Program-made: the position numbers and the translations under genes | In this document: positions 12,685 through 19,948 of the stretch, piece after piece | Numbering within the stretch: the stretch's first letter is position 1 | Layout of the letters: each line of letters starts with the position of its first letter | Notes under the pieces: model-generated | Told to the model about the DNA's origin: nothing | Seen by the model: the letters and a program-made list of their open reading frames with translations, nothing else | The model's database searches: none | DNA from: a virus | Strand: one strand, 5' to 3' | Length of the DNA: 37,368 nucleotides | Virus record (IMG/VR): IMGVR_UViG_3300045131_001469 | Span: 1 to 37,368 of that record

Positions 12685-14445
12685 ATGTTTCAAGGTTGGA
12701 CAAAAGACGAGATCGAGGAATACCAGGGAAAGACGAGGCTCATTAGCCAGGTCGAGGAGGCCTTGGTTGAGACGCCGTCGCTCACCCGCGTGGCCACCCG
12801 GCTGGGGCAGTCACGCCCCGGCCTGTATCGGCTGATGCAAGCATGGAAGATCGCCAAGGAATCGGGGAATCATCGGCTGCTGCTCCGGGGGAAATCCACC
12901 GGGCGCACGCCGGTCTGCAACCCCACGGCGGAGGATCTGCGGGTACTCCGCGACTATTACGTCCGATCCAACCGCGCCAGCGGGAAGGGCTCGATGACGA
13001 TGGCGGCCAGGATGGCGGCGAAGGATGGAAAGTTATCATCGGATCTCACCGTCGCCATCCTCACGCCCCGTTCCAGCAAACACTCTCTCCCCAAGTCGCT
13101 CCGTGACGCAATGTTCGTGGCACCCGATGTGATTAAACATCATCGGTCGCCCACAGAGGAGCGGCTTGGGGGGATATATTGTCCAGGTCAACTCCGGATG
13201 GCCCGTGATGAGGCCGCCGATACCCCGCGCCGCCTAACCCCCGGCGAACGCCAATCCTGGGATGACGCCACGATTAACTTTTGCGTGGTGGTTCCCTGGC
13301 CCTGGGGCGGCTGCAAGACGAGCGATCGATTCGGAGTCCGCATCGGCCGGTTCCAGTTGCTGGCCGGGATCGATGACGCCAGTGACTACTGCCCCGGCTT
13401 CTCCTACGTCTGCCGCCCGATGGGCAGTTACCGCGCCGAGGACTCGACGGCTGCCATGTTCCGTGTGTGGGAGAAATCTTATGTCCCCAGGAGCGTCATG
13501 CTGGAAGGCGGCGTATGGCAGGCGCATCGGAGTCTGAACTTCTACAATCAGTTGGGCGTCCAGATTCACAGCGCCAAGGGCCGCCCGCACATGAAGCTGA
13601 TCGAGTCCTACTGGAACCGCCTGTGGACGGTGATGAGCTTGATGACGCATGGTCAGGTTGGCCGGTTCCGGGGTGAGATGGAGCGGGAAACTGATCAGCT
13701 CATGAAGTGCCAGGCCGGCGCGGATCCCCGCGAGTTCTTCCCGAGCCTGGAAGAGACGCTCTGCATCATTCAGAAGTCAATCAACTATCTCAATGCCGAG
13801 GAAGCCGGCTCAAAGAAATATGGGAAGTGGATCCCGCAGGAGATGCACAATGCCTGGATGGCGCAACATGCGCCCATGCACATTGAGCCCGGCCTCGCCT
13901 GGACCATTGCCCCGGAGATCCACACGCGCAAGGTGCTGAGCGGCATGGTCAAGATCAAGACGGAAAGCCCGCTGGGATTCCCGTTCCCGTATCACTTCGC
14001 CACCAATGATCTCAATGAGTATGACGGCAAGAAAGTGACGGTCTATTTCGATCCCCACGCGCACCCGCTCACGGCGACGATCGCACTTGCCGATGAACAT
14101 GCCGGGGTGAAGCCTGGGACAATCATCTCGAATGCGGCCGCGTGCCTCGACGATGCCCCGGAGGTATTCCGGATGGCTGATGGCTGGGAAGTCGATTTCA
14201 ACCGCCACGGCATCAACGACGCCATCGCCGCCAAGAAGGCCCAGCGCCGCCACGTGGTGACCAACTACCGGGCGATTGGTCTGGATGGACGGATTCACAA
14301 GGGGTCTGTCACCCGGGCGCCGGGTGCGGCCGTGATCCCCGAGCGCATGCCTGATGAACCAATTCCGGAAATCACAGGCGATTCCTGGATGATCCCGATG
14401 CCGAAGATCAAGTCCCGGCAGGAATTGCTTGAAGCGGTGAGTTGA
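12685..14445 (+). CDS. MuA-like DDE transposase
   Basis: At 586 residues it is close to Mu transposase in length. An N-terminal helix-turn-helix (VATRLGQSRPGLYRLMQAWK, near residue 36) should bind the element ends. The RNase H-fold catalytic core has its first acidic residue in SWDDATINF (Asp193/194) and a final Glu in HMKLIESYW (Glu307). At the second catalytic position it reads VMLEGGVW (Glu274), where an Asp is usual. A C-terminal beta-barrel and basic tail follow (DGKKVTVYFDPHAHPL), as in Mu_transposase C-terminal domains. It catalyses end cleavage and strand transfer of the phage DNA. MuB-like and Gam-like genes follow. A 12-bp hairpin separates it from the ATPase gene. Confidence 0.9.
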   Translation: MFQGWTKDEIEEYQGKTRLISQVEEALVETPSLTRVATRLGQSRPGLYRLMQAWKIAKESGNHRLLLRGKSTGRTPVCNPTAEDLRVLRDYYVRSNRASGKGSMTMAARMAAKDGKLSSDLTVAILTPRSSKHSLPKSLRDAMFVAPDVIKHHRSPTEERLGGIYCPGQLRMARDEAADTPRRLTPGERQSWDDATINFCVVVPWPWGGCKTSDRFGVRIGRFQLLAGIDDASDYCPGFSYVCRPMGSYRAEDSTAAMFRVWEKSYVPRSVMLEGGVWQAHRSLNFYNQLGVQIHSAKGRPHMKLIESYWNRLWTVMSLMTHGQVGRFRGEMERETDQLMKCQAGADPREFFPSLEETLCIIQKSINYLNAEEAGSKKYGKWIPQEMHNAWMAQHAPMHIEPGLAWTIAPEIHTRKVLSGMVKIKTESPLGFPFPYHFATNDLNEYDGKKVTVYFDPHAHPLTATIALADEHAGVKPGTIISNAAACLDDAPEVFRMADGWEVDFNRHGINDAIAAKKAQRRHVVTNYRAIGLDGRIHKGSVTRAPGAAVIPERMPDEPIPEITGDSWMIPMPKIKSRQELLEAVS

Positions 14446-14493
14446 CGATTACCCGAAGCCGCGCGGGTTGACTGCGGCGTGTAGAAACAGAAT

Positions 14494-14524
14494 GGCCCGG
14501 CGGTGCTAGTAACACCGCCGGGCC
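14494..14524 (+). promoter_or_regulatory. 12-bp perfect hairpin between transposase and MuB-like genes
   Basis: GGCCCGGCGGTG and its exact complement flank a seven-base loop (CTAGTAA). There is no T run after it, so it is not a textbook intrinsic terminator. The ATPase gene's GGAGGAG ribosome site begins on the base after the stem. This suggests a translational or mRNA-processing control that sets the ratio of transposase to MuB-like protein; that role is inference. Confidence 0.7.
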
Positions 14525-14541
14525 GGAGGAGAAGCAGAAGA

Positions 14542-15537
14542 ATGACGAACATGACAGATCAACAGACGCGTGTCAATAAGCTGATCGAGAGGATCGAACG
14601 GCATCAGAACACGCTGAAGCTGAGCGACAAAAGGTTTGTTGCCCGCTACCAGGAATACATTGGCTCCACCAAGACATGGCGGGAGCGCCTTATTCCCCGC
14701 GCCTGGGATGAGCTGGGCCGCAACCTGGAGAAGTGGGAACAGAACCTCAACAAGCTCACGGCCCTGCTTGATGGCGGCCAGGAGATTGGCGACTACTACG
14801 AGGATCTGCCGATCGCCCAGTATGCCCAGATGATGTACGACATGCTGCAGGGGCAGAACAATGATCGCCGGGTGGTCTTCATGATTGGCCCGACCGGCAT
14901 CGGTAAATCATGGGCGATGAAATGGCTGGCCCGTCAGAACCCGAATGAAGCGGCCTACATCTATACGAACGAATGTTGGGATGAATCCATGCCGCAGATC
15001 GCCCGGGGTCTTGCCCAGGTCGTGGGAGCAACCGTAAACAAGACCAGCGGCCGCGACACGTTCGCGCATGTCACCAACATGCTGCGAGCCATGCCGATCA
15101 CGCTGCTGATCGATGATGTGCAGAAGTCCGGTGTGCTGGGTCTGAAACTGATCAAGTCCCTGGTGGATGATACCCGGTGCAAGTTTATCCTGGGCGTCTA
15201 TCCACAGAGCTGGAGCAAATTGATCCACGGCAGCACGGATGCTTATGCCGAGGCTCAGCAAATCATTGGCCGAACGATCAAGCCTGTGGTCACTCACTGG
15301 AAGGATGGCCTGCGGCACCAGGATATCGCCGCCTACATGAAACTGGCCGGGGTCAAGGGCGACCACGCCACAATCTCGCAACGCATCACCCAGGTGATTC
15401 AGAAGAACGGCAACATGCGGCTGTTGGCGGATGCCGTGAGTCTTGCCTCGATGAATGCGGATGAACAGGACGTGGCACTGGATGCGGGACTGGTCGAGGC
15501 GGCGGTTCGGGAATTGTGTCCAAAGGATCAGCGATAA
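14542..15537 (+). CDS. MuB-like AAA+ target-DNA ATPase
   Basis: From the ATG preceded by GGAGGAGAAG, the protein is 331 residues. It has Walker A GPTGIGKSW (residues 116-124) and Walker B LLIDDVQ (188-194). An N-terminal helical region (QNTLKLSDKRFVARYQEY) may bind DNA or the transposase. In Mu, MuB polymerises on target DNA with ATP, delivers targets to MuA, and gives target immunity. The position directly after the transposase is conserved. A sensor-2-like C-terminal part (NMRLLADAVSLASMN) fits AAA+ ATPases of the MuB/IstB/TniB type. An upstream in-frame extension runs through the hairpin and is unlikely to be translated. Confidence 0.88.
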   Translation: MTNMTDQQTRVNKLIERIERHQNTLKLSDKRFVARYQEYIGSTKTWRERLIPRAWDELGRNLEKWEQNLNKLTALLDGGQEIGDYYEDLPIAQYAQMMYDMLQGQNNDRRVVFMIGPTGIGKSWAMKWLARQNPNEAAYIYTNECWDESMPQIARGLAQVVGATVNKTSGRDTFAHVTNMLRAMPITLLIDDVQKSGVLGLKLIKSLVDDTRCKFILGVYPQSWSKLIHGSTDAYAEAQQIIGRTIKPVVTHWKDGLRHQDIAAYMKLAGVKGDHATISQRITQVIQKNGNMRLLADAVSLASMNADEQDVALDAGLVEAAVRELCPKDQR

Positions 15538-15563
15538 ATTAAATCCAAACAGGAGAAAAAACC

Positions 15564-16361
15564 ATGACAAGCAAACGAATGAAGGCTGAGATGAATGTGA
15601 TTGAAACGCGGGAAGAGTTGGAGGCGACGGTGGGGCGGATCTCTGCGAAGACGAGCGCACGCGACGGCCTGCTCGCTGATCTCGAATCGGAGATCAATGA
15701 GGCGCGGTCACGCTACGAGCCGCAGATTACGGCCTATGGTGAGGAGATCAATTCGGACTTCGAGGCAACCCAGCGCTGGGCTGAGGCGAATCCTTCAACC
15801 TTCTCAACCAGGAAGAGCCTTGACCTGATGCACGGCACCATCGGGTTCCGCACCGGCCAGCCCCGGCTGAAACTCCTCTCCGGTTGGACGTGGAACCGGG
15901 TGCTTGAGCTGATGGCGGTCAATCGCCTGACGGATTACATCCGCCAGAAACAGGAGCCCGATAAGGAGCGGATCCTGGCGGAGCGGGATCAGTTGACGGA
16001 TGAACTGATGAAACGGATCGGCGTCAAGGTTGTCCAGGATGAAACCTTTTACATCGAGCCCAAGCGTGAGGAGGCCGGCATATCTGTGGGCAAGGTGGCT
16101 GGGTTCCTGCTTCTCCTGGCGCTCCCCTTCCTCGGTGGCTGCTACACCCCGAGCGAAGAGGAGAAGGCGTCATTCTGGCTTAAGCAGATCGCCGTTGAGG
16201 AGAAGCAGCAGACGGCCTACCTGGAGCAGATTGCGGTTTCTGTGAAAGACGTGCCCTATCACCTGAAACGGATTTCCGAAAAGGTTCAGCCCAGAACCAT
16301 AGATGAAATCGTTGAGGAGGCGAATCGACTTGTTCGCGAATCAAAGGAGAAGAACCAATGA
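15564..16361 (+). CDS. Gam-like DNA-end protein with lipoprotein-like C-terminal extension
   Basis: Residues 1 to about 170 match the host-nuclease inhibitor Gam family in layout: a long helix (VIETREELEATVGRISAK, then LLADLESEINEARSRYE), the strand DLMHGTIGFRTGQPRLKL, a second long helix and the closing FYIEPK. Gam dimers coat linear dsDNA ends and block host exonucleases such as RecBCD; Mu Gam is about 174 residues long. Here the frame continues with a hydrophobic segment (VAGFLLLLALPFL), a lipobox-like LGGC at Cys193, and about 70 charged residues. A Gam fused to a membrane or lipoprotein tail is unexpected. A nested gene starting at 16086 is an alternative reading of the same DNA. Good AGGAG site. 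Confidence 0.8.
   Translation: MTSKRMKAEMNVIETREELEATVGRISAKTSARDGLLADLESEINEARSRYEPQITAYGEEINSDFEATQRWAEANPSTFSTRKSLDLMHGTIGFRTGQPRLKLLSGWTWNRVLELMAVNRLTDYIRQKQEPDKERILAERDQLTDELMKRIGVKVVQDETFYIEPKREEAGISVGKVAGFLLLLALPFLGGCYTPSEEEKASFWLKQIAVEEKQQTAYLEQIAVSVKDVPYHLKRISEKVQPRTIDEIVEEANRLVRESKEKNQ
16086..16361 (+). CDS. Possible nested lipoprotein inside the Gam gene
   Basis: An in-frame GTG is preceded by GAGGAGG eleven bases upstream. Initiation here would give a 91-residue protein starting VGKVAGFLLLLALPFLGGC: a short charged N-region, a hydrophobic core and a perfect lipobox, i.e. a textbook type II signal peptide. The mature part (SEEEKASFWLKQIAVEEKQQ onward) is helical and charged. This would resolve the odd fusion as two products from one frame. 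Not proven: the spacing to GTG is longer than ideal. Confidence 0.45.
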   Translation: MGKVAGFLLLLALPFLGGCYTPSEEEKASFWLKQIAVEEKQQTAYLEQIAVSVKDVPYHLKRISEKVQPRTIDEIVEEANRLVRESKEKNQ

Positions 16362-16561
16362 ACGCGATCACGATGTCACGGATAACGGCAATGAGTCCCA
16401 ATCGTCTCCCACTGGTTGGCCGCTATGACGCGGGCGATCTCCAGCGGGCCATGCGTGTCGCCCTGGGCCGGGCGCATCTGCGGATGCTGCGCGGGGATAC
16501 CGCGAAGCGTTCGCCTATTGGTTGCGACATGCGGGCGGATGGCCGCCGGGTGGAACTGTAG
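16358..16561 (+). CDS. Small basic hypothetical protein
   Basis: A 67-residue Arg-rich product (DLQRAMRVALGRAHLRMLRG) that overlaps the Gam gene's stop as ATGA. No family recognised. Basic character suggests nucleic-acid binding, but the composition is also compatible with a poorly conserved spacer gene. Confidence 0.4.
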   Translation: MNAITMSRITAMSPNRLPLVGRYDAGDLQRAMRVALGRAHLRMLRGDTAKRSPIGCDMRADGRRVEL

Positions 16562-16569
16562 AGGATCCC

Positions 16570-17088
16570 ATGAGCAATCCGGAAATCATAACGCGTTGCA
16601 TCGATGGCGCCGCCCTGGCGCCGCTCTCCCGCGAGCAGAAGAAGGACTTGATTCTTTTGGCTCAACGGGCATTTGAGCGGGTTTCCAAAAACTCCGCACT
16701 CCCCGCTCCGTACTCCACATTTGATGCCTGGCGGCACCAACAGGTGATGCAGGTATGTGAGCGCGGCGGCCTGCGGGAAGCCCGCAATGAGGACTTCCTC
16801 GCCCTGCAGGGGCATTTCCTCGGGCTGCTGGGTCAACCTGTCCTGGCGGAGCGCCGCCGGGTGGCGTCCCAGTTGGAGCCCCGCCGCTGGGCGCTGGCTA
16901 AGTTGCATCAGGAATGCGACGCGGCCACCGATGTCATTGACCGTCCCTGGGATTACATCTGCTCGATCGCCCGGTCCCGGTTCAAGACGCCGCAGATTGA
17001 AGAGCTGGGCGAAAAGCAAATCTGGATGCTGATGTTCGATGTCCGCCGCAACGCACAACGCCGTAGAGCGAAAGGGAAGGCTGCATGA
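16570..17088 (+). CDS. Hypothetical protein, middle region (GemA-like position)
   Basis: A 172-residue, mostly helical protein from the ATG preceded by AGAGGATCCC. Visible stretches are the N-terminal SREQKKDLILLAQRAFERV, a central LALQGHFLGLLGQPVLAERR and a C-terminal WMLMFDVRRNAQRRRAKGKA with strong basic charge. It lies where Mu relatives encode GemA (gp16, DUF1018), and the C-terminal basic helix is similar in style, but no clear GemA motif is seen, so only a positional suggestion is made. An ATGA overlap links it to the winged-helix gene downstream. Confidence 0.45.
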   Translation: MSNPEIITRCIDGAALAPLSREQKKDLILLAQRAFERVSKNSALPAPYSTFDAWRHQQVMQVCERGGLREARNEDFLALQGHFLGLLGQPVLAERRRVASQLEPRRWALAKLHQECDAATDVIDRPWDYICSIARSRFKTPQIEELGEKQIWMLMFDVRRNAQRRRAKGKAA

Positions 17089-17399
17089 AAGCTATTGATT
17101 ACCGCAATCATACTTGGGAGCACGTCAAAGCGCATTTGTCCGGTTTGCGGATGCAGACCTATATAGCCTATGTGCATTACGGGCCAGGGACTACACGGGA
17201 GATGTCCGCGAAATCAGGGATCTCCATATTCACCCTGCGGCCTCGAACCACCGAACTCCTGCAGCTGGGATTCCTGGATGTCATGGAGGGGACTGATGAC
17301 GGGCGGGAAGCGGTGTATATCGCCGTTCCCGTTGACATGGTTCAGGACCGGTTTGAGTGGCGCAAGAGTCAACCCGTTCAGGCGGAGTTCCCGTACTGA
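17085..17399 (+). CDS. Winged-helix DNA-binding protein
   Basis: A 104-residue protein. The central region fits a winged helix: HYGPGTTREMSAKSGISIFT (helices 2-3), LRPRTTELLQLGFLDVMEG (end of the recognition helix), then a wing-like turn GTDDGREAVYIAVPV. The last 25 residues are polar. It is placed before the head genes, so it could be a middle or late regulator (Mor/C functional equivalent) or act in replication. Coupled to its upstream neighbour by ATGA and to the next small gene by TGATG. Confidence 0.62.
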   Translation: MKAIDYRNHTWEHVKAHLSGLRMQTYIAYVHYGPGTTREMSAKSGISIFTLRPRTTELLQLGFLDVMEGTDDGREAVYIAVPVDMVQDRFEWRKSQPVQAEFPY

Positions 17400-17536
17400 T
17401 GATTAACCCCGTCAAAAATGCCCCAGGAAGCCCGATCGGTTTAAGCCGCTCCGTAGCCCGCATTCCGACGTTCGACGATTTTGCGTCAGTTTGCGACCCC
17501 CTGGTGGCCAAAATTTCAGCTAATGGAGGACACTGA
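17399..17536 (+). CDS. 45-residue small gene
   Basis: A very small gene whose ATG overlaps the preceding stop (TGATG) and whose TGA overlaps the next ATG in the same way. The product starts MINPVKNAPGSPIGLSRSV and ends AKISANGGH; its last codons provide the GGAGG ribosome site of the following gene. Coupling on both sides supports translation, at least as a relay. No function is suggested. Confidence 0.5.
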   Translation: MINPVKNAPGSPIGLSRSVARIPTFDDFASVCDPLVAKISANGGH

Positions 17537-18036
17537 TGAAGAAAGTTAAGAAAGAAACGTGGAATAAGGCAGATAAAAGGGTCGTTAAGACCAAACGCTT
17601 TAATACGTACCTTCCGGGCTTTGAGCAATACGACTCACGCCCCATCGTTGACCGGCTAAGGGAAGCGACCCGGCCGGTGATGGCGCAAGTGGCGCCCGGA
17701 AAGTTTGCGCCTTGGAAGGCCAAAGGCAAGGTGCAGGAATATTGCCTGTGCATGTGGCGTGACAATGGGGATGGGACTTGGAATCCGATCCCCACCAATC
17801 AAAGGCTCATGCGATTGGACGCGGATCTGGCCAGGCTCCTGGGATTCCCTGGGCAGTATGCGACGCTCCGTCGTCTGGGTGAGGCCGGGTTTGTGGAAAT
17901 CGTCCCGGTGGCCCCGCATTGTTATTTCATCAACTTGGATTCCTGGTTCAATCACGTCCGGCGGTGCGCTGAAACTCCTGAGATGTGGGCGGATGGAGGA
18001 AAGTGGATCAAGGCGTATCGGAGTGTGATCGGATGA
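17536..18036 (+). CDS. Hypothetical protein before head genes
   Basis: A 166-residue protein. The N-terminus is very basic (MKKVKKETWNKADKRVVKTK). The C-terminal half looks like a small DNA-binding or winged-helix domain (LMRLDADLARLLGFPGQYAT, then LRRLGEAGFVEIVPVAPH), followed by a Trp-rich segment (NLDSWFNHVRR, WADGGKWIKAYR). No family is recognised with confidence. ATGA/TGATG overlaps tie it to the 45-residue gene upstream and the F-like gene downstream, so it is co-expressed with the first head gene. Confidence 0.55.
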   Translation: MKKVKKETWNKADKRVVKTKRFNTYLPGFEQYDSRPIVDRLREATRPVMAQVAPGKFAPWKAKGKVQEYCLCMWRDNGDGTWNPIPTNQRLMRLDADLARLLGFPGQYATLRRLGEAGFVEIVPVAPHCYFINLDSWFNHVRRCAETPEMWADGGKWIKAYRSVIG

Positions 18037-19253
18037 AAACACCACTGTGGGCCATCATTGAACAGGCAAAGCGAGAATATGAGTTTCATTTGACGGTGCT
18101 CTCTGCATTGGCACCCAAATGGAGCGCACCCGCAGAGATCCCTGCCTCATGGGGGAAACCTGTGGCCCAGTGGCTCAATCAACTTGAGAATGCCGATAAC
18201 ACATCCTCTGACGCGGATTTCATTTCATTCATGGAGGAACACCTGGCGAAACTGCCGAAGCTGCTTTCCGAAATGGATCATGATTCCCTGTCGAAAATCC
18301 TTGAAGGGCAAATGGCGGCCGCCATGATCGCCTCCGCAAAAGCAGCGCTCTCGAAAACAAATAAGTTGCAACCGCTTTCAGTCGCCTTCGACTTTGCTCC
18401 GCTGGCTGATGCCGTGGCAAAGATGGATCGTAAAAGCCCCGTGGCCGTGGCGCTCACCTCCGCGCAGTGGGAGAACGTCCCCGTGGCGATCCGGGAGCGC
18501 TCCCAGTTTTCGGCTAAGGTCGCGAGTGCCCGGCTTCTTCAGCATATTCAGGATCAGACCCGTTCCGCGCTTGCCTGGGAAAAAGAAAAGATTGCTCACA
18601 GTGATCGCGCTGAAGGCGGCGAGGCTTTCATTGATCGCTCCTCGTTTATTGCCTCTGCCAGGAAGATCGCCATTGAGGAGGGGCTCAACACGACCACGCC
18701 GGACAAGTTCGGAACGGTCCGCGATATCCGAAGCGCCAAGCGGCTGGGCCTGATCTGGGATATGCAGACCGGCATGGCTTCCGAGTACGCTCGCTGGAAA
18801 ACAAATAATGATCCCGACGTGTTGGACGCTTATCCGGCCCAGCGCCTGGTAAGGATTGAAGCGCGGGACAATCCCCGGCCCTCATGGTTCTGGCCGTCGC
18901 GTTGGGCGGAAGCCTATGCGAAGTCGGGCTCGGTCATCACCGCCCTGGAGCGGGATATGGTTGCGCTCAAAACATCCGGAATCTGGGCGGCGCTGTCCCG
19001 GTTCGGTACGCCCTGGCCGCCGTTTGATTACGGCAGCGGCATGGGATTGGAAGATGTTTCCCGTGATGAGGCGGAAGCCATTGGCCTGTTGAAGCCTGAT
19101 GACAAGCTGACACCGGAACCGGATCCCGGTTTTAACAGTGGGTTTGAAATGGGGGCGCGTGATCTGGATCCCGCCCTGGTTGATTGGCTTACAAAATCAA
19201 TGGGCGATGTGGTCACACTGGTGGATGGAGTACTGAAATGGATTTCCAAGTAA
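18033..19253 (+). CDS. Mu F-like head morphogenesis (minor head) protein
   Basis: A 406-residue protein of the phage Mu F (gp30)/SPP1 gp7 type. Recognisable stretches are a conserved region around WEKEKIAHSDRAEGGEAFID, with preceding helices; WDMQTGMASEYARWKTNNDP; the RIEARDNPRPSWFWPSRW segment; and a Gly-rich RFGTPWPPFDYGSGMG near residue 325. Such proteins join portal and procapsid and may be ejected with DNA. In Mu it follows the portal directly; here it follows the early genes. Start by ATGA overlap; a longer frame lies within the previous gene. It overlaps the G-like gene by 16 bases. Confidence 0.75.
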   Translation: MKTPLWAIIEQAKREYEFHLTVLSALAPKWSAPAEIPASWGKPVAQWLNQLENADNTSSDADFISFMEEHLAKLPKLLSEMDHDSLSKILEGQMAAAMIASAKAALSKTNKLQPLSVAFDFAPLADAVAKMDRKSPVAVALTSAQWENVPVAIRERSQFSAKVASARLLQHIQDQTRSALAWEKEKIAHSDRAEGGEAFIDRSSFIASARKIAIEEGLNTTTPDKFGTVRDIRSAKRLGLIWDMQTGMASEYARWKTNNDPDVLDAYPAQRLVRIEARDNPRPSWFWPSRWAEAYAKSGSVITALERDMVALKTSGIWAALSRFGTPWPPFDYGSGMGLEDVSRDEAEAIGLLKPDDKLTPEPDPGFNSGFEMGARDLDPALVDWLTKSMGDVVTLVDGVLKWISK

Positions 19254-19858
19254 CAGACGGCATCACTCCGGAGCTAAATCTCCTGGCCAAAAACATCGGG
19301 GATTCCCGCGTCATTGTGGCCGCCTGTGCAAAGCGCCTGGAGAAAGAACTTCGGGATCATTTCGCCGCGTTGGATAAAAAGCCGAACTCCATGGGCTGGC
19401 CGAAGCGCCACTTTTGGAACCGCCAGGTGCGCAGCCGGATCGCCATAACTAACATCGCCTCCACAGCCGCCACCGTGACCATCGCCTCTCCGGAGCTCGT
19501 GCACCGGATCCAGGGCGGGACAATACGTCCCAAGCGGGGAAAGACGCTGGCGATCCCGGCGAATGCCGCCGCGTATAAGGCCGGCAGTCCCCGCGAGGCC
19601 AGTGTTGATCAGCTCGACTACATCCCACTTCACCAGGGGAATCTTGTCGGCGCTTTGATCCGTCGGTTCCAGTCCATCATCAAGAAGACAAAGAAGGGCA
19701 CAACCGGGAAAATGATCGGCGGGGATGTCTGGTATTGGCTTGTCCGCTCCGTCAACACTAAACCTCATCCGGAGGAACTGCCCGACAACGCCATGCTGTC
19801 AACGGCCATTGCCGATGAAGCCCGCAAAGTGATCGCAAGGAAGCTGCGAATCCGCTGA
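19238..19858 (+). CDS. Mu G-like virion morphogenesis protein
   Basis: From the ATG preceded by GGAG, this is a 206-residue protein beginning MDFQVTDGITPELNLLAKNI. The family (phage virion morphogenesis/Phage_tail_S, including Mu gpG) acts in tail completion or head-tail joining. Typical features are the ELNLLAKNIGD helix, the N-terminal basic stretch and RPKRGKTLAIPANAAAYKAG. The C-terminal part (LPDNAMLSTAIADEARKVIA) is a helical tail. Order F-G-I is as in Mu. The gene ends before an AT-rich intergenic stretch with tandem repeats. Confidence 0.75.
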   Translation: MDFQVTDGITPELNLLAKNIGDSRVIVAACAKRLEKELRDHFAALDKKPNSMGWPKRHFWNRQVRSRIAITNIASTAATVTIASPELVHRIQGGTIRPKRGKTLAIPANAAAYKAGSPREASVDQLDYIPLHQGNLVGALIRRFQSIIKKTKKGTTGKMIGGDVWYWLVRSVNTKPHPEELPDNAMLSTAIADEARKVIARKLRIR

Positions 19859-19871
19859 TTTACCGCTCTTC

Positions 19872-19948
19872 CTTCATCATTCATAATTCACAATTCATCA
19901 TTTCTTTAGACCCTTTTCAGTTCTTTCACGCCCGTTAGACCCTTTTCA
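19872..19948 (+). repeat. Heptamer tandem repeat and 14-bp direct repeat before gene I
   Basis: Four degenerate seven-base units, CTTCATC ATTCATA ATTCACA (19872-19892) plus ATTCATC, are followed by two copies of TTAGACCCTTTTCA (19906-19919 and 19935-19948), the second ending in the A of the protease gene's ATG. A related CCGTTTAGACC occurs at 30570-30590. The AT-rich run differs from the surrounding coding DNA. It could be a late promoter or activator site. Confidence 0.6.

Noticed and set aside
16570-17088. Firm GemA (gp16) assignment
   Set aside because: Position fits, but the expected family motifs are not visible, so only a positional hint was recorded.
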